Below are positions 63,008 to 64,000 of a stretch of 64,000 bases of DNA, piece by piece. Origin of the DNA: Azolla caroliniana. Taxonomy: Eukaryota > Polypodiophyta. Where the stretch lies: assembly GCA_043228905.1 (NCBI GenBank), contig JBHGNT010000013.1, positions 13,888,001 to 13,952,000 on the forward strand. Direction: 5' to 3'. Numbering within the stretch: the stretch's first letter is position 1; each line of letters opens with the position of its first letter. The notes beneath the pieces are model-generated. The model was given only the letters and a program-made list of their open reading frames with translations, searched no databases and was not told the origin of the DNA. Made by a program: the position numbers and the translations under genes.

Positions 63008-64000
63008 CTGTATGAGAAAAATTGAGTTAACACAAGTTTTGGAAGGGGTGAGTAGACACTAAATTATCATATAGCTCTCTCTCTATCTCTCTCTGGCTCA
63101 GTCGTTTACACACTGACATCAGAAGTCCTCAATTTGAGAGAATTCAATTTTATCTACACTGTAGGTTCAGCCCATCCAATAAATCGCACGACAGTCTCTA
63201 ACGAACATTAAAATATCTATCTTCCTCTCTCTCACACATGCATGTAAACCATTTCCAATTCCAGCACTTGAAGATTTTGCATGAGTGGGTGAGGAGCATG
63301 GAGATCTTCAGCCACGTTCATTATAAACACAAAATATATCCTGGTGGTAACCCAAGATTACACTAATTGTTCAAATATCACTATATGTACTATTTTACTA
63401 GATGCCACTACCGCTTCACTTTCTCGGTGTGTTCAATTTGAACAATCATTTGCACATCCTGAGATGGTTGGATTTCCAAGGAGTGCATAGGGGTTAGTCT
63501 CACAGATTTCTGGTCTCCACTGGACAGCCTTGCCAATTGAGCTTGCTTCCTTAACAACAGCAAGGCCATGGAATGGACATTTGCAGCCTATGAAACAACA
63601 TTCAGACCTAGATATTGCAGTTTGGAACTGCAAAAAAGCATTTTGGACACACCCATGTACAATGGACGAGGTCATGGCAGGACAAGACATAATCCTCATT
63701 ACGAAAATGCACTGAAGCCTAGATAACTCAAGTGGATGACTTCCAATGGAGTTTGAATGCAGGCAAACCACTGAATATAGTACACCCGATGTCACACTTC
63801 TCTTCATAAAAGCCTTACATCCACACATACAGGATGTGGAGGTTAGATACATTTAGATCCAGCTTGAACTCTTGGAAACAAGTTTTATTCATTGTGTTAT
63901 GTTACTTTCTTCTAAGCAATCAAAATATGCAGAAGTAAACACAAACATATCAAGTAACCGGGAGAGACAAAATCAAATCACCTTATAGTGTCCTATCCAA
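63008..64000. other. Probable intron of the bZIP gene
   Basis: No bZIP basic-region exon was found here. A minus-strand open frame at 63433-63852 (139 residues, Cys- and Ser-rich) has no family I recognise and is not called. Confidence 0.45.

Noticed and set aside
63433-63852. 139-codon minus-strand frame upstream of the bZIP exons
   Set aside because: Lies where a bZIP intron is expected, encodes no basic region or zipper, and matches nothing I know.

Overview
This is a stretch of nuclear DNA from a flowering plant. Three ordinary plant genes with spliced, AT-rich structures lie at the edges and right-hand side, and a thick block of nested LTR retrotransposons lies between them. The species cannot be named from the sequence alone. 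The genes are: (1) the C-terminal two thirds of a DEAH-box RNA helicase with two CCCH zinc fingers (DExH8 type, + strand, exons from 786 to 5411); (2) a small DNL-type zinc-finger protein, an organellar Hsp70 escort factor (+, about 55978-57318); (3) the last two coding exons of a VIP1/RF2b-class bZIP transcription factor (-, 62656-63007). The helicase 5' part and the bZIP N-terminal part lie outside the window.

Between about 7.2 and 48 kb the DNA is almost entirely transposons. The dominant family is a GC-rich Ty3/gypsy lineage whose LTRs begin TGTCG and end CGACA. It has five members here: C (7207-14195, -, old and broken), A (17488-24526, +, intact), B (36710-43748, -, intact and almost identical to A), D (29414-34477, +, non-autonomous, gag only) and H (26501-27839, a probable solo LTR of a related family). 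A and B have the same length (7039 bp), 659-bp LTRs, and open gag-protease and pol frames joined by a likely -1 ribosomal frameshift at the gag stop codon. Their polymerase resembles, from memory, a group of fungal Ty3-like elements more than the usual plant lineages.

The nesting can be read directly. A copia element F (25386-47829, -) was hit by H between integrase and linker, by D in gag, by a chromovirus fragment in its 5' LTR, and by a second copia element E (36042-47634, +) in the same LTR. E was then hit by B inside gag. All five TGTCG-family insertions are flanked by 4-bp sites with CG at the centre (ACGT, CCGT/ACGT, ACGT/ACGC, ACGT, TCGG), whereas E and the solo LTR at 17016 have ordinary 5-bp duplications.

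From 48 to 55.6 kb there are a short-period degenerate tandem repeat, a decayed LTR tail, an inverted pair of dispersed repeats, and a decayed LINE (53187-about 55430, -) immediately upstream of the DNL-finger gene. From 57.3 to 62.6 kb I see only intergenic DNA with several tandem duplications.

The genes do not form an operon or pathway. The transposons do show functional relations: D keeps the primer-binding site, polypurine tract, LTR ends and gag of the A/B family but has no pol, so it probably depends on A/B-type elements for mobilisation.
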